A stretch of DNA of 64,000 nt, from contig JAHHHU010000008.1 of assembly GCA_019359175.1 (NCBI GenBank), positions 62,001 to 126,000 on the forward strand, read 5' to 3'. The notes beneath the pieces were generated by a model that searched no databases, was not told the DNA's origin, and saw only the letters and a program-made list of their open reading frames with translations. The stretch comes from Phormidium tanganyikae FI6-MK23 (GTDB lineage Bacteria > Cyanobacteriota > Cyanobacteriia > Leptolyngbyales > Leptolyngbyaceae). Position 1 is the stretch's first letter. Each line of letters begins with the position of its first letter. The position numbers were made by a program, and so were the translations under genes. Below are positions 62,394 to 64,000 of this stretch, piece by piece.

Positions 62394-64000
62394 CTAACTC
62401 GGTAGGGATACCGCAGAGGGAAATAAAAGCGCTCGATCGACGAATTCAGGTTCACCTAACAGCACGATTGAACACTGGATCTGGGGTGCAATCTGAGCCG
62501 TTAAGCTGTTCAGCGCTAAACCTCCCGCACTGATCACTCGTTGCGGCGATCGTAGAACTAAGAGATCCGTCGATCGTGCCGAAGTCGCGATCGCGCGAGC
62601 AATATCGTCATCAGGCACGATTTGAATGTCAGCCGTGAGTGAGGGAAGTTTTGTCACGAGCAGCGAAAGCTGTGATTTGATCCAGGCGATTTTGCTAGGG
62701 GAAGTGGTTCGACCGCAGACGTGAAGAATGGTGATCTGTCCGTTCGTGATCGCGGCGATGCTTTGAGCAAACTGTAAGGTAGAAATCGATCGTGGAGTCA
62801 AATTCTCGATCGGGATCAAAATTTGCTGAAATTCACTCGGAGATTTGACTAATCGCGCGATCGCAACTGGACAAGGAGCGGCATATAAAACGCTGTTGAC
62901 GATATTTCTAAACAGCCGTTCTCCCAGCGCACTCCTACGCCCCCAACCCATCACGATTAGATCCGCACGAGATTCGCGACTGGCCCGCGCGATTCCTTGT
63001 GCAATGTTGTCATCGATTCGCAGCAGGGGAGAAACGTGAACTCCATATTCTTCGGTCAGTTCTGCGGCTCGTGCTAATTGAGATTCACTGTGGGCGAGGC
63101 GTTCTTGCATCTGGGGCGAATTGAGAGACGCTTGGGAAAGCGCGATCGCTAAGGGAATCAATCGTCCAGAATGCGATCGTGCAATCAACGCTGATAACTC
63201 AAGTAAATAGGCTTCTGTATTCGGGTTGTAGACCGGAACAAGGATGGTAGCTTGGCGTGTCCAAGTCGGGGTAGAAATGCTTGGCTCGATCGCGTCTAAC
63301 GTTTCGACACGCAGTTCAGTTGCAAATCGAGCGGTTAGAATCGGGCCTAACGTCGAAGTAACGATCATCAATACAATGACGCTATTGAGAACGCCTTCGG
63401 TGAGCAGTCCAGCCCGATATCCGACTAGCGTTGCCGCGAGGGTTGCCGCGACTTGAGGCAGAGAGAGCGATCCCATCACCATCATTTCTTGCCAGCTATA
63501 GCGGTACGTCAGTTTTGCCAACACAGCGGCTCCAAACTTACTGGCAATGAGTCCGAATACGATCGCTGCGGTCAGCCCCAACAATTTCGGATCGGTCAAA
63601 CTCTGAACAAACGCCGGAACCCGAATCAGCAATCCCATGTCCACAAAGAAAATGGGAATAAACAAAACGCTGCCGACAAATAAAACTTTTTCCTTAACTG
63701 GGCTATCTCCCACGACGCGATTGACCGCAAGCCCAGATAGAAACGCACCTACAATTTTTTCGACTCCGATCAACTGCGCTCCAACTGAAGCGAGAAACAC
63801 AGCCAGCAGAACAAAGAGAAATTGATTGCCTTCTTCGTCACCCGATCGCTTAAAAAATTCGCGTCCAGCTTTATCAAATCCAAAGAGAATGACGATCGTA
63901 TAAATTGCTAGCGATCCGAGCAGCGTGATCAATTTGACGATCGTGAAGTCCCCCGCATGAATTCCCACACAAATCGCCAACACCAACAGCGCCCCAATAT
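62394..64000 (-). CDS. Cation:proton antiporter fused to UspA domains, N-terminus cut
   Basis: The frame stays open to the window end, so the N-terminus is missing. The visible ~535 residues contain the C-terminal part of a CPA2-type antiporter (LLAVFLASVGAQLIGVEKIVGAFLSGLAVN, FIPIFFVDMGLLIRVPAFV, SLPQVAATLAATLVGY), followed by two UspA-like modules. The first keeps an ATP-type loop (IVMGWGRRSALGERLFRNIVNSVLYAAPCPVAI); the second is degenerate. Such fusions occur in cyanobacteria and may sense nucleotides to regulate ion exchange. Confidence 0.88.
   Translation of the reverse strand, partial: IGALLVLAICVGIHAGDFTIVKLITLLGSLAIYTIVILFGFDKAGREFFKRSGDEEGNQFLFVLLAVFLASVGAQLIGVEKIVGAFLSGLAVNRVVGDSPVKEKVLFVGSVLFIPIFFVDMGLLIRVPAFVQSLTDPKLLGLTAAIVFGLIASKFGAAVLAKLTYRYSWQEMMVMGSLSLPQVAATLAATLVGYRAGLLTEGVLNSVIVLMIVTSTLGPILTARFATELRVETLDAIEPSISTPTWTRQATILVPVYNPNTEAYLLELSALIARSHSGRLIPLAIALSQASLNSPQMQERLAHSESQLARAAELTEEYGVHVSPLLRIDDNIAQGIARASRESRADLIVMGWGRRSALGERLFRNIVNSVLYAAPCPVAIARLVKSPSEFQQILIPIENLTPRSISTLQFAQSIAAITNGQITILHVCGRTTSPSKIAWIKSQLSLLVTKLPSLTADIQIVPDDDIARAIATSARSTDLLVLRSPQRVISAGGLALNSLTAQIAPQIQCSIVLLGEPEFVDRALLFPSAVSLPS

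Overview
The window comes from a filamentous cyanobacterium. Photosystem I psaL, ndhO, the alkane pair ado/aar, a stand-alone carotenoid-binding protein, intact fraC-fraD-fraE septal-junction genes and dense GCGATCGC (HIP1) octamers all point that way. The mix (fra genes, sucrose synthase, a contiguous dnaE without the split intein) would suit a Leptolyngbya-like organism, but the genus is inference. It looks like ordinary chromosome: no phage, plasmid, CRISPR, rRNA or complete insertion sequence was seen.

Layout. 1-1.8 kb: fraE (cut by the edge), fraD and fraC on minus. 1.9-5.9 kb: mtnP, an amber-interrupted HTH/ATPase/DUF4325 regulator behind three 21-bp iterons, a DUF3110 gene and an unknown coiled-coil gene pair. 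5.9-9.6 kb: PuuE-type allantoinase with an unknown partner, remA-gmk, psaL. 9.6-13.2 kb: a catalytic and a non-catalytic M16 peptidase with a Uma2 gene wedged between. 13.2-16.9 kb: minC-minD-minE-aroE-MOSC on minus. 17-23 kb: sucrose synthase, a repeat-rich PEP-CTERM protein, an EnvC-like M23 protein behind a possible RNA switch, a VKOR-like protein. 23-28.4 kb: contiguous dnaE, small conserved genes, map. 28.4-36 kb: RHH/HicB-like pair, lnt, bestrophin, ndhO, mdh, tRNA-Leu, murA. 36.2-39.8 kb: iron-uptake operon (multicopper oxidase, HHH/HxxE lipoprotein, FTR1). 40-49 kb: surface-protein region with a predicted outer-membrane protein, a 1403-residue DUF4347 protein flanked by two palindromic MITE-like elements, and two paralogous secreted proteins. 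49-54.7 kb: pepP, HerA-like ATPase, aar, ado. 54.9-64 kb: small metabolic and unknown genes, a helical carotenoid protein, lipoate ligase, mobA, a lone GvpF/L, a receiver protein and an antiporter-UspA fusion running off the right edge.

The clearest functional modules are filament communication (fraCDE), division-site placement (minCDE), ferrous-iron oxidation and uptake, alkane synthesis and an exported-protein island. The least explained items are the tandem secreted paralogs, the coiled-coil pair, the competing hairpins before the M23 gene and the amber-split regulator. No computation or search was run; function calls rest on recognisable motifs and family resemblance.
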